A stretch of 64,000 nucleotides of DNA from UBA695 sp042691655. Lineage in GTDB: Bacteria; Verrucomicrobiota; Verrucomicrobiia; Chthoniobacterales; Chthoniobacteraceae. Positions 36,416 through 43,823 of the stretch are shown piece after piece. Every line of letters starts with the position of its first letter. Positions within the stretch are counted from its first letter, which is position 1. Location of the stretch: positions 4,216,001-4,280,000 of the forward strand of contig CP170506.1 of the NCBI GenBank assembly GCA_042691655.1. The letters are read 5' to 3'. Below the pieces are notes generated by a model. That model saw only the letters and a list, made by a program, of their open reading frames with translations. It ran no database searches and was not told the DNA's origin. The position numbers and the translations under genes were made by a program.

Positions 36416-37885
36416 ATGAAATCGCCCCACCCCCCATCCTCCAAGCCTGCTCCCAAGGCCTTTCGGCCCGGGGAAAATGACTTCGAGGCGGTCTGGAAAG
36501 CGGCGGGGCAGGTCTTTTATCAATGCGAGCCGCGCGGGCCGATGACCCTCCAGGGGGCCTTTGAGCCGCTGGTGGGCAAGACACCCTCCCTCGACGGGGG
36601 CCGCTCTGAATGGCTCCAATTCGTTCACCCGGACGATGTCGTGGCGGTGGCCCAATGGGACGCCGCTGCCGTTAAAGGCGAGCCGCAGACCCTCGAATAC
36701 CGCTTCCTGGCCTCCGGCGGGCGCACCCTCTGGCTTCGCGAGACCCGGGTGCCCGGGAGCAAAGGCTGCTTCTCAGGCACGCTGGAGGACGTCACCCGGA
36801 GCCGGGAAATGGCCGCGCAACTGCGCCACCGGCAAAAGCAGAGCGTCTTTGGCGAATGCGCCCGGGGCATCGCACACGATTTTAACAACGTCCTGGCCGT
36901 GCTCCAGGGCTACACCGAGCTGCTCCAGCTCGAAGCCGAACCGGGCTCCGAAAACGCGGAGTACCTCGGCGAAATGATGGGAGCCGTGGGCCGCGCCCGT
37001 GACCTGACCGCGCAGATCCACCGCGTCTCCCACGCCAAGCCCGAGCACCCCGTCACCGTCAACCTGGGGACCGTCCTCCGCGACCTCAAGCCGCTCTTCC
37101 GGCGGCTCGCGCGAGAGGAGACCGAGGTGACGATCAACGAAACATCGACCGCCGCATGGGTCCGGGCCGATGTCCTGGAGCTCGAAACGCTCCTCCTCAA
37201 CCTGGCCGCCAACGCCTGCGAGGCCATGCCCAGCGGCGGGCGGCTGGAGGTCTCGTGCGACGTCCGGGGGAAGAGCGCCACCCTGGCCGTCAGCGATACC
37301 GGAGAGGGCATCACCGCCGACGGGCTGAAACGCATTTTCGAGCCCGGCTTCACCACCCGCCAGCGCCAGCAGGCCGAGGGCATGGGCCTCGCCGTCTGCC
37401 GCGAGATCGTCGAGCGGGCCGGGGGCCGGATCGCCTGCAAAAGCAAGCCCGGCAAGGGAAGCGAGTTCACCGTCACGCTGCCACTGGTGGCCGCACCGGC
37501 CCGGCCGCATCCGCCGGAAAGCCGGAAAAGACCCGCCGGACAGGGCGAGGCCATCCTCATCGTGGAGGACGATCCCGCCGTCCGAAAAGCCCTCGCGGCG
37601 GTGGTCGAAACGCTCGGATACCGGGTTTACCAAGCCTCCAACGGCGAGGAAGCCGTGCGGCGGCTTGAGAAAGAGACGAAAATTCGTCTCGTCATTTCGG
37701 ATTTTTTCATGCCATTAATGACGGGGGGAGAATTGGTAGAGACTGTTCAGAGCCGATGGCCCGGGATTCCGGTGATATTGACGTCAGGCTACGCCGCGCC
37801 CATTTCTCCGTCTAAAAGTTTTCTGCCCAAGCCGCTTGCCATAACCACCCTGGCCCAACACATTCGCAAATCTATCGATGTCTAG
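36416..37885 (+). CDS. PAS-histidine kinase-receiver hybrid protein
   Basis: 489 residues from the ATG at 36416, with no membrane helix, so soluble. PAS-like domain at about 25-130 (WLQFVHPDDVVAVAQWDAAAVKG, TLEYRFLASGGRTLWLRETRV, GTLEDVTRS), HisKA with H154 in CARGIAHDFNNVLAVLQGYTEL, HATPase with NLAANACEAMPSGG, SDTGEGI and GMGLAVCREIVERAGG, and a C-terminal receiver (LIVEDDPAVRKALAAVV, LVISDFFMPLMTGGELVE). Member of the HDFNN class of kinases. Its stop overlaps the next response-regulator gene by 8 bp, indicating a phosphorelay pair. Confidence 0.93.
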   Translation: MKSPHPPSSKPAPKAFRPGENDFEAVWKAAGQVFYQCEPRGPMTLQGAFEPLVGKTPSLDGGRSEWLQFVHPDDVVAVAQWDAAAVKGEPQTLEYRFLASGGRTLWLRETRVPGSKGCFSGTLEDVTRSREMAAQLRHRQKQSVFGECARGIAHDFNNVLAVLQGYTELLQLEAEPGSENAEYLGEMMGAVGRARDLTAQIHRVSHAKPEHPVTVNLGTVLRDLKPLFRRLAREETEVTINETSTAAWVRADVLELETLLLNLAANACEAMPSGGRLEVSCDVRGKSATLAVSDTGEGITADGLKRIFEPGFTTRQRQQAEGMGLAVCREIVERAGGRIACKSKPGKGSEFTVTLPLVAAPARPHPPESRKRPAGQGEAILIVEDDPAVRKALAAVVETLGYRVYQASNGEEAVRRLEKETKIRLVISDFFMPLMTGGELVETVQSRWPGIPVILTSGYAAPISPSKSFLPKPLAITTLAQHIRKSIDV

Positions 37886-38561
37886 CCTTTCCATTTTATT
37901 GACTGAAGACGATCTTGATGTCGCCCGTTACCTTGTCACGGTCCTCAAATCTTTGGGCCACCGGGTAGCCGGTGTCGCCCGCAACGGCTTGCAAGCCGTC
38001 CAGATGGCCGAGGCGCTCGTTCCCGATCTCGTGATCATGGATATCGACCTGCCCGGAATGAACGGCGTGGCGGCCGCTCACAAGATCCTGGAGAAGCGCT
38101 CCCTGCCGCTCATCATTAGCACCGGCCGCACCGACTCCGAGGCGCTGGAAAGCACCCGCGAGCTCGATATCAAGGCCTTCCTGGTCAAGCCCTTCAGCGC
38201 CGTGCAGCTCAAAAGCGCCATCGCCGTGGCAGTCAGCCAGCACCAGATGCAGACCGAGGCGCGCCAGAAGATCGACGAACTGAGCGGTGCGCTCGAAGCC
38301 GTCCAGGACAAAGCCGACGCGGGCGCGCTCACAAAGGACCGCCTGCAAACCCTGGGCCTGACCCCCCGCGAGGCGGAGGTCATGGCCTGGGTGGCGCAAG
38401 GCAAGTCCAACAGCGACATCGCCACCATCCTGGTCAGCTCCCCGCGCACCGTGGCCAAGCACATCGAGCACGTTTTCGCCAAGCTCAACGTCGAAAGCCG
38501 CACCGCCGCCGTCGCCGAGGCCCGCCGCCTGCTCCAAGGTGGCGCCGATGCCAATGGGTAG
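37878..38561 (+). CDS. Response regulator with receiver and LuxR-type HTH output
   Basis: 227 residues: receiver at 1-120 with acidic DD at 11-12, phospho-acceptor D55 in LVIMDIDLPGMNG, STGR switch and K in LVKPF; a coiled linker at 125-155; and a LuxR/FixJ helix-turn-helix at about 158-215 (LTPREAEVMAWVAQGKSNSDIATILVSSPRTVAKHIEHVFAKL). It overlaps the hybrid kinase gene by 8 bp and is its likely output. DNA target unknown. Confidence 0.94.
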   Translation: MSSLSILLTEDDLDVARYLVTVLKSLGHRVAGVARNGLQAVQMAEALVPDLVIMDIDLPGMNGVAAAHKILEKRSLPLIISTGRTDSEALESTRELDIKAFLVKPFSAVQLKSAIAVAVSQHQMQTEARQKIDELSGALEAVQDKADAGALTKDRLQTLGLTPREAEVMAWVAQGKSNSDIATILVSSPRTVAKHIEHVFAKLNVESRTAAVAEARRLLQGGADANG

Positions 38562-38622
38562 GCATTTTTAGTCTAAATTGTCTTTTCCTGAGTTGCACGG
38601 TTGCTGATAAACTCCCGGCAAC

Positions 38623-39504
38623 ATGCAACTCATCGACGGAAAACAGATCGCCAGCCAGGTCCACGCCGAAACGCGGGCCGCAGTCGAAGCCCTCAAAGCC
38701 AAGGGAGTGACGCCCGGGCTGGCCGTCGTCTTGGTCGGGGAAGATCCCGCCTCCCGCTCCTACGTCCGCTCCAAGGAAAAGATGTCCAGCGAGCTGGGGC
38801 TCCATTCCGTCAAACACGAGCTGCCCGCCGAGACCACCCAGGAGGAGCTGATCGCCCTGGTCCTCAAGCTCAATGCCGACCCGGCCATCCACGGCATCCT
38901 GGTCCAGTCGCCCCCCCCGAAGCACATCGACGAAGCGGCCGTCATCCAGGCCATCGACCCGCGCAAGGATGTCGACGGCTTCCACCCCGTCAACGTTGCC
39001 AAGCTCGCGCTCGACGATCCCTCGGGCTTCGTCCCCTGCACCCCGCTCGGCTGCCAGCGCCTGCTTCTGGCCAGCGGCATCGACCCGGCCGGGAAACACG
39101 CCGTGGTCCTGGGCCGCTCCATGATCGTCGGCAAACCGATGGCGCTTCTTCTCATGGCCAAGGGCAAAGGCGGCGACGCCACCGTCACCGTGGTCCACTC
39201 CCGCTCCCGCGACCTGGCCAGCCTCACGCGCCAGGCCGACATCCTCATCGCCGCCATTGGTCGCCCCGGTTTTGTCAAAGCCGAGCACGTGCGCGAGGGA
39301 GCGGTGGTCATCGACGTCGGCATCAACCGCGTGGACGATCCCTCCGCCAAGCGGGGCTACCGGCTTGTGGGCGACGTGGCCTTTGACGAAGTGGCCCCGA
39401 AGTGCTCAGCCATCACCCCGGTTCCCGGCGGCGTCGGCCCGATGACGATCGCCATGCTCATGGCCAACACCGTCAAGGCCTGCCGCCAGATCACCGGCGC
39501 TTAG
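38623..39504 (+). CDS. folD: Bifunctional methylenetetrahydrofolate dehydrogenase / cyclohydrolase
   Basis: Interconverts 5,10-methylene-THF and 10-formyl-THF using NADP in one-carbon metabolism. 293 residues, usual length. Signatures: catalytic SYVRSKEKMSSELG (46-59) with Y and K, VQSPPPKHIDE, VDGFHPVNVAKL, and the NADP-binding VVLGRSMIVGKPMALLL; C-terminal TPVPGGVGPMTIAMLMANT. A 62-bp gap separates it from the response regulator. A short GGGAGA/TCTCCC hairpin (39504-39520) follows the stop and adjoins the first copy of the structured repeat. Confidence 0.97.
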   Translation: MQLIDGKQIASQVHAETRAAVEALKAKGVTPGLAVVLVGEDPASRSYVRSKEKMSSELGLHSVKHELPAETTQEELIALVLKLNADPAIHGILVQSPPPKHIDEAAVIQAIDPRKDVDGFHPVNVAKLALDDPSGFVPCTPLGCQRLLLASGIDPAGKHAVVLGRSMIVGKPMALLLMAKGKGGDATVTVVHSRSRDLASLTRQADILIAAIGRPGFVKAEHVREGAVVIDVGINRVDDPSAKRGYRLVGDVAFDEVAPKCSAITPVPGGVGPMTIAMLMANTVKACRQITGA

Positions 39505-39519
39505 GGAGAAACGCTCTCC

Positions 39520-39670
39520 CGGTACAAAAAAAAGAGGAAGGCGTCGTTTTCTCCCTCCGGTTTTTGTCCTTTGGGAACCAGTCCTTAATCGGATTTCTTT
39601 CGAACATCCTTTAGGAAACTAGCGGCGTCTTCCTGAGAGTAAAATAGCACGGGTTTGGGCCAATGCAAAT
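39520..39670 (+). repeat. Structured repeat, copy 1 (upstream of the DUF486 gene)
   Basis: About 150 bp starting CGGTACAAAAAA and ending AAAATAGCAC GGGTTTGGGCCAATGCAAAT. Terminal arms GGAAGGCGTCG (39536-39546) and CGGCGTCTTCC (39623-39633) pair over 11 positions with two G-U pairs in plus-strand RNA. An inner GGTT/AACC pair encloses TTTGTCCTTTGGG. Same sequence and fold recur at 40157 and 40351. Confidence 0.85.
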
Positions 39671-39788
39671 GGGGGCCCGTTCTCTGGGAGAAGGCATTGG
39701 TAAGCACCGGGAGGCGCGTTAAGCATTCCCCGCCGCTCCGCCCCGCGCCAGCTTGATTATTCCGCAAGCCCACCCTACAAGAGGGACC

Positions 39789-40145
39789 ATGCGGACTGTC
39801 CTGCTTCTTTTCTGCTCGAATATCTTCATGACCTTCGCCTGGTACGGTCATCTCAAATACGGGCACGCCTGGCCGATGTGGAAAGCCATTGTGGTCTCGT
39901 GGCTCATCGCCTTTGTCGAATATTGTTTCGCCGTGCCCGCCAACCGGCTCGGCTTCAGCGAGTTCTCCGGGTTCCAGCTCAAAATCATCCAGGAAGCCGT
40001 TACGCTCATCGTCTTCGTGGTCTTTGCCGTGACGTTTTTGAAAGAGAAGCTCGCATGGAACTATCTCGTAGCCCTTTTCCTGATCGCCCTCGCCGCGTTC
40101 TTCGCCTTTGGTTTTAAAACCGGCGGCACCGGGGGAATCAGCTAA
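39789..40145 (+). CDS. DUF486 small membrane protein (DMT superfamily)
   Basis: 118 residues with four membrane helices: LLLFCSNIFMTFAWYGHLK, WKAIVVSWLIAFVEYCFAVPANRLGF, FQLKIIQEAVTLIVFVVFAVTFLKEKLAWNYLVALFLIALAAFFAFGF. AWYGHLK and the EYCFAVPANR, QEAVTL pattern are DUF486 signatures; the family is a four-helix branch of the drug/metabolite transporters, substrate unknown. The gene is bracketed by three copies of the structured repeat (one before, two after), so regulation by or mobilisation of that repeat is possible. Confidence 0.9.
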   Translation: MRTVLLLFCSNIFMTFAWYGHLKYGHAWPMWKAIVVSWLIAFVEYCFAVPANRLGFSEFSGFQLKIIQEAVTLIVFVVFAVTFLKEKLAWNYLVALFLIALAAFFAFGFKTGGTGGIS

Positions 40146-40156
40146 AAAGGGCCTCC

Positions 40157-40305
40157 CGGTACAAAAAAAGTGGAAGGCGTCGTTGTTTCTTCCCTCCGGC
40201 TTTTGTCCTTTGGGAGCCAGCTTCTAAGATTTCTTTCGAACATCTGTAGAAAACCAGCGGCGTCTTCCTGAGAATAAAATAGCACGGGTTTGGGCCAATG
40301 CAAAT
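40157..40305 (+). repeat. Structured repeat, copy 2
   Basis: Starts CGGTACAAAAAAAG, begins 12 bp after the DUF486 stop, and ends with the same AAAATAGCACGGGTTTGGGC block as copy 1. Terminal arms GGAAGGCGTCG (40172-40182) and CGGCGTCTTCC (40258-40268). The inner pair is GGCT/AGCC where copy 1 has GGTT/AACC: a paired T to C and A to G change that keeps the helix. Confidence 0.85.
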
Positions 40306-40350
40306 GAGGTGCCCCGCTTTTATCCCTGCCGCCTTTGAGCGCCGCTTCGG

Positions 40351-40480
40351 GGTACAAAAAATCGGAAGATGTCGTTGTTTTTTCCCTCGGAAATTTTTCC
40401 TTCGGGAACCAGCTCTTTCGGTGTTTTTTTAGGACCTCCGTTAAGAACCAGCGTCATCTTCCTTACGAATAAAATAGCAC
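40351..40480 (+). repeat. Structured repeat, copy 3 (diverged)
   Basis: Starts GGTACAAAAAATC and ends AATAAAATAGCAC. Terminal arms are GGAAGATG (40364-40371) and CATCTTCC (40455-40462): positions 6 and 7 of the arm changed from GC to AT with matching changes in the other arm. The middle is more diverged but keeps the TCGGGAACCAG block. It lies in the 377-bp gap before rsmH, which holds copies 2 and 3 and nothing else I can support. Confidence 0.8.
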
Positions 40481-40522
40481 CGTTTCAGGGCCGCGCAAGT
40501 GGCCACAAAAACCGTCTTAAAA

Positions 40523-41581
40523 TCAGGCCCGGATGGCCCAGCGCAGCTTGGTGGAGGCCGCTCGTGGGTTGCTCCGGCATTCTTCCGCGCCCGGGCGCGT
40601 GACCTCGCGGGCACACTCCCGGTAAACCCCGTCGCGCAGCCCGGCTTCAAACGCTTTTTTCACCCGCCGGTCCTCCCCGGAGTGGAAGGTCAAAATGGCC
40701 ACGCGCCCTCCCGGCCTCAGGCACCCGGGCAGGAGCCGCAGGAGCGTTTCCAGCGCGGTGAACTCCTCGTTGACGGCGATCCGCAGCGCCTGAAACACCC
40801 GCCGCACGGAAAGCGTCTGCTCCTCTTCGGGCCGGTGGGCGAGCGCGGCGCGGATGGCCGCCGCCAGCTCAAGCGTCGTCGCCAGGCCCCGGCCTGCCAA
40901 TGCTTGCGCGAGGCGTTCGGCGTGGGGTTCGTCGGAGTTTTCCCGCAGCAGCGCGGCCAGTTCTTCGGGCGGCAGCTTCTCCAGCAACGCCGAGGCGGGG
41001 CGGCCCTTGGCCGGGTTCATCCGCATGTCGAGCGGGCCCTCGGTCTTCACGGAAAAACCGCGCGAGGGGTCGTCGAGCTGCATGGAGGAGACGCCGAGAT
41101 CGGCCAAAATGAGATCCACGCCGCCGGGCAGCCCTTCCGCCGCCAGCGCCCGGGGGAGCCCCGCGAAATTGCAGCGCCGGGCCGTGAAAGTCTCCGGGCC
41201 AAAGCCTAGCGCGCGCAGGCGGGCCTCCGTGCGGGGCAGCTCCAGCGGGTCGGCATCGAGGCCGATTAAGCGCCCGCCCGGCTGGAGGTGCGCCAGGAGC
41301 TCCGAAGAGTGCCCGCCGTAGCCCAGCGTGCAATCCGCCGCCGTCTCGCTCGGCTTGGGGCGCAGCACTTCCAGGATCTCCCGCACCATGATGGGGCGGT
41401 GCGTCCCGGCGGGCGTTTTGCCCGAGGCGATCACCTTGGCCACGGTCTCAGGGTATTTCTCCGGATCGCGTTCCTTGTATTTCTGATCAAAGCGCCGGGG
41501 ATTCTTCCCCGAATAGCGCGGACGCCGCCGATGGGGGGCGGGCTGGAGGGGGGAATCGGGCGGGGTCGGCGAGGTGTTCAC
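40523..41581 (-). CDS. rsmH: 16S rRNA (cytosine-1402-N4) methyltransferase
   Basis: SAM-dependent methyltransferase (MraW) acting on the ribosomal P site. Signatures: THRPIMVREIL, the SAM loop DCTLGYGGHSSELL, LIGLDADPLEL, ILADLGVSSMQLDDPSRGFS, GPLDMRMNP, VFQALRIAVNEE and VAILTFHSGEDRRVKKAF. With the GTG at 41579-41581 it is 352 residues, longer than the usual 310, the extra being a basic N-terminal region (RRRPRYSGKNPRRFDQKYKE) before THRP. The frame runs on to 41689 and no start has a good ribosome-binding site, so the exact start is uncertain. The usual mraZ-rsmH-ftsL-murE wall cluster context is missing. Confidence 0.93.
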   Translation of the reverse strand: MNTSPTPPDSPLQPAPHRRRPRYSGKNPRRFDQKYKERDPEKYPETVAKVIASGKTPAGTHRPIMVREILEVLRPKPSETAADCTLGYGGHSSELLAHLQPGGRLIGLDADPLELPRTEARLRALGFGPETFTARRCNFAGLPRALAAEGLPGGVDLILADLGVSSMQLDDPSRGFSVKTEGPLDMRMNPAKGRPASALLEKLPPEELAALLRENSDEPHAERLAQALAGRGLATTLELAAAIRAALAHRPEEEQTLSVRRVFQALRIAVNEEFTALETLLRLLPGCLRPGGRVAILTFHSGEDRRVKKAFEAGLRDGVYRECAREVTRPGAEECRSNPRAASTKLRWAIRA

Positions 41582-41740
41582 GTCAAGGTCTGGAGATCGC
41601 GGGAAGATACCACCCGGGCCGCCCAAAGCACTCCTAAAAATGCATTCGGGTAGGCCCATGCCAGCATTAGAAACTCGAATAAAAGTCAATAAATCTTAAA
41701 AATCTGCTGGGATTTCTCTGTGAAAGCGGATAATTGAACT

Positions 41741-42457
41741 ATGAGCGAATTCTCACCCGAACCCTTTGCGGGGTGCCGAGCCTACCTCGAGGCTCACCGC
41801 CGCGAGGCCCATAAAACGAGTCCCTTGTCGAGGCCGGTGATCACCATTTCGCGCGAAGCCGGAGCAGGGGCCGTGACGATAGGCCAGCGCGTGGCGGAGC
41901 TTCTCAACACCCATCTTGAGCCCGGCGCGCCCGCCTGGACGGTTTTCGACAAAAACATCGTGCAGCGCGTCCTGGAGGACCACGCCCTGCCCAAAACCAT
42001 CGCGGAATTCCTGCCCGAGGATGCCCATTCGGGCGTCGCCGGGGCGGTCGAGGAGATGCTCGGCCTCCACCCTTCGGCCTGGAAGCTCGCCGAACACACC
42101 ACCGAGACCATCCTGCACCTGGCCACGCTGGGCAACGCCATCTTGATCGGGCGCGGCGCGAATCTGATCGCCTCCCATATCCGCCCGGCTCTGCACATCC
42201 GGCTCGTCGCCCCGCTCGAAGACCGCGTGTGCGCCCTCTCGGAATTCCATAACCTGACCCTCGCCGAAGCCGCCACCTATGCCAAAAAGGCCGACCAGGG
42301 GCGCAAACGCTACGTGAAGCGGTACTTCAACGCCGACATTTCCGACCCGCTCAACTACACCTTGACGGTCAACACCGGCAGCATGGATCACGAATCCATC
42401 GCCCGCATCATCGCGGAAGCGCTGGCGGTCGTCGTGCCGGACCCCGCCCTGGCGTAA
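41741..42457 (+). CDS. Cytidylate-kinase-like family protein
   Basis: 238 residues. Nucleotide-kinase layout: RPVITISREAGAGAVTIGQRVAELL (33-57) with the GAGAVTIG phosphate loop unlike the strict Walker A GxxGSGK, IGRGANLIASHI, and the arginine-rich lid RYVKRYFNADISDPLNYTLTVNT. This is PF13189 cytidylate kinase-like, distinct from the essential Cmk, and its substrate is not known to me. Starts 159 bp after rsmH on the opposite strand; the 59-bp gap to the MFS gene on the same strand may allow co-transcription. Confidence 0.82.
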   Translation: MSEFSPEPFAGCRAYLEAHRREAHKTSPLSRPVITISREAGAGAVTIGQRVAELLNTHLEPGAPAWTVFDKNIVQRVLEDHALPKTIAEFLPEDAHSGVAGAVEEMLGLHPSAWKLAEHTTETILHLATLGNAILIGRGANLIASHIRPALHIRLVAPLEDRVCALSEFHNLTLAEAATYAKKADQGRKRYVKRYFNADISDPLNYTLTVNTGSMDHESIARIIAEALAVVVPDPALA

Positions 42458-42516
42458 AGAAAGCTTTACTCTAAACTAGTGGAGGCCCGTGCCGGGAGCG
42501 GGTATCCTGCTCCGGC

Positions 42517-43692
42517 ATGAAATCCCGTTCGTGGCTTAACCGGACAACGCTGGGGATCGGCTTGGCGTCGCTCTTTAGCGATTGGTCGCACGAGGTGGCC
42601 ACCACCGTGCTGCCCTCGTTCCTGGCCACCTTCGGCGTGGCCGCCGTCTGGCTCGGAGCCATCGAGGGGATCTCCGACGGGCTCTCCAGCTTCGCCAAGA
42701 TGGGGAGCGGGTACTACACCGACCGCCTCCGTCGCCGCAAGCCGATTGCGGTGGCCGGTTACATCGTCACGGCGCTGGGCACTGCTTCCTTTGGGCTGGC
42801 CACCAACGCCTGGCACATCCTCATCGCCCGCGCGAGCGCGTGGCTCGGGCGCGGGGTGCGCACGCCCGTTCGCAAGGCGCTCCTGGCCGCGTCGGTGGAC
42901 CCCGGCGCGTATGGCCGCGCCTTCGGCTTTGAGCGAATGATGGACACCGTGGGCGCGATTGCCGGGCCGGGGACGGCGCTGCTACTGCTGCCGCTGCTGC
43001 ATTACCACTACCCCACGCTGTTTGCCCTGACCTTGATCCCCGGTTTCATCGCCGTCGCGCTGATCGCCTTCGCCGTCAAAGAAGAGGAGCGCCTCCCGGT
43101 GGGGCACGTTTCCTTTGGCGAACACCTTCGGGCGCTGCCCGCGGCGTTCCGGCGCTTCATGGTGGCCGTGGGGCTTTTCGGCTCCGGGGACTTCGCCCAC
43201 AGCATGTTGATCCTGCTGGCCAACCAGCGCCTGGCCCCTATTTACGGCCCTGGCAGAGCGGCGGCCATTGCAGCGGGGCTCTATCTTTTCCACAACGTCT
43301 GCTACGCCGCCAGCGCTTTCGGCTCCGGCTGGCTGGCCGACCGCTTCGACAAACGCCGCTTGCTGGCGGGCGGTTACGCGCTCGCGGCGGTCATGGCGGG
43401 GGCGGTTCTGGCGCTGCCGCCGGGGATCGGGGCCTTTGCGCTGATCTTCGGCCTCGGCGGGGTCTACGTCGGCATCGAAGAGGCGTGCGAGGATTCCCTC
43501 TGCGCGGAACTCGTCCCCGGCCAGCACCACGGCATGGGGTTCGGTGTGATGGCCACGGTCAACGGCGTGGGCGACCTGGTTTCCAGCCTCATGGTCGGCC
43601 TCCTCTGGAGTACCCTGGGGCTGCCCGCGGCCTTCGGGTACGTCATCGTGCTCTCGCTGGCCGGGTCGCTGATGGTGCTGCGCAGCCGGTAG
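42517..43692 (+). CDS. Major facilitator superfamily transporter
   Basis: 391 residues with about twelve membrane helices. The cytoplasmic loop between helices 2 and 3 reads GYYTDRLRRRKP, the MFS motif A, and SAWLGRGVRTPVRKALLA and AFGFERMMDTVGAIAGPGTA lie in the second quarter; GSGWLADRFDKRRLL is the repeat of motif A in the C-terminal half. The GRGxRxPxRDALxA type of sequence is seen in permeases of the YajR/UMF1-like branch; substrate unknown. It precedes glgE by 131 bp on the same strand, which may be coincidental. Confidence 0.88.
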   Translation: MKSRSWLNRTTLGIGLASLFSDWSHEVATTVLPSFLATFGVAAVWLGAIEGISDGLSSFAKMGSGYYTDRLRRRKPIAVAGYIVTALGTASFGLATNAWHILIARASAWLGRGVRTPVRKALLAASVDPGAYGRAFGFERMMDTVGAIAGPGTALLLLPLLHYHYPTLFALTLIPGFIAVALIAFAVKEEERLPVGHVSFGEHLRALPAAFRRFMVAVGLFGSGDFAHSMLILLANQRLAPIYGPGRAAAIAAGLYLFHNVCYAASAFGSGWLADRFDKRRLLAGGYALAAVMAGAVLALPPGIGAFALIFGLGGVYVGIEEACEDSLCAELVPGQHHGMGFGVMATVNGVGDLVSSLMVGLLWSTLGLPAAFGYVIVLSLAGSLMVLRSR

Positions 43693-43823
43693 AGTTTTTT
43701 TTCACAAGCCCTTCGGGGCATCCCGGATACCTTTTGGTTTGCATTGCGCTGCCGGACTGGTTGAGAGTTGACCCCGTACTACCCGGCCACCCAAATGGAG
43801 GGGCGGCCCGCCTTCCTGCACCT

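Noticed and set aside
39585..40357. Two minus-strand ORFs (39585-39866 and 40142-40357) that share HLHWPKPVLFYSQEDAA
   Set aside because: The shared peptide is simply the minus-strand reading of the structured repeat. After the shared part the two frames diverge, and in the third copy the frame has a stop, so it is not a protein family.
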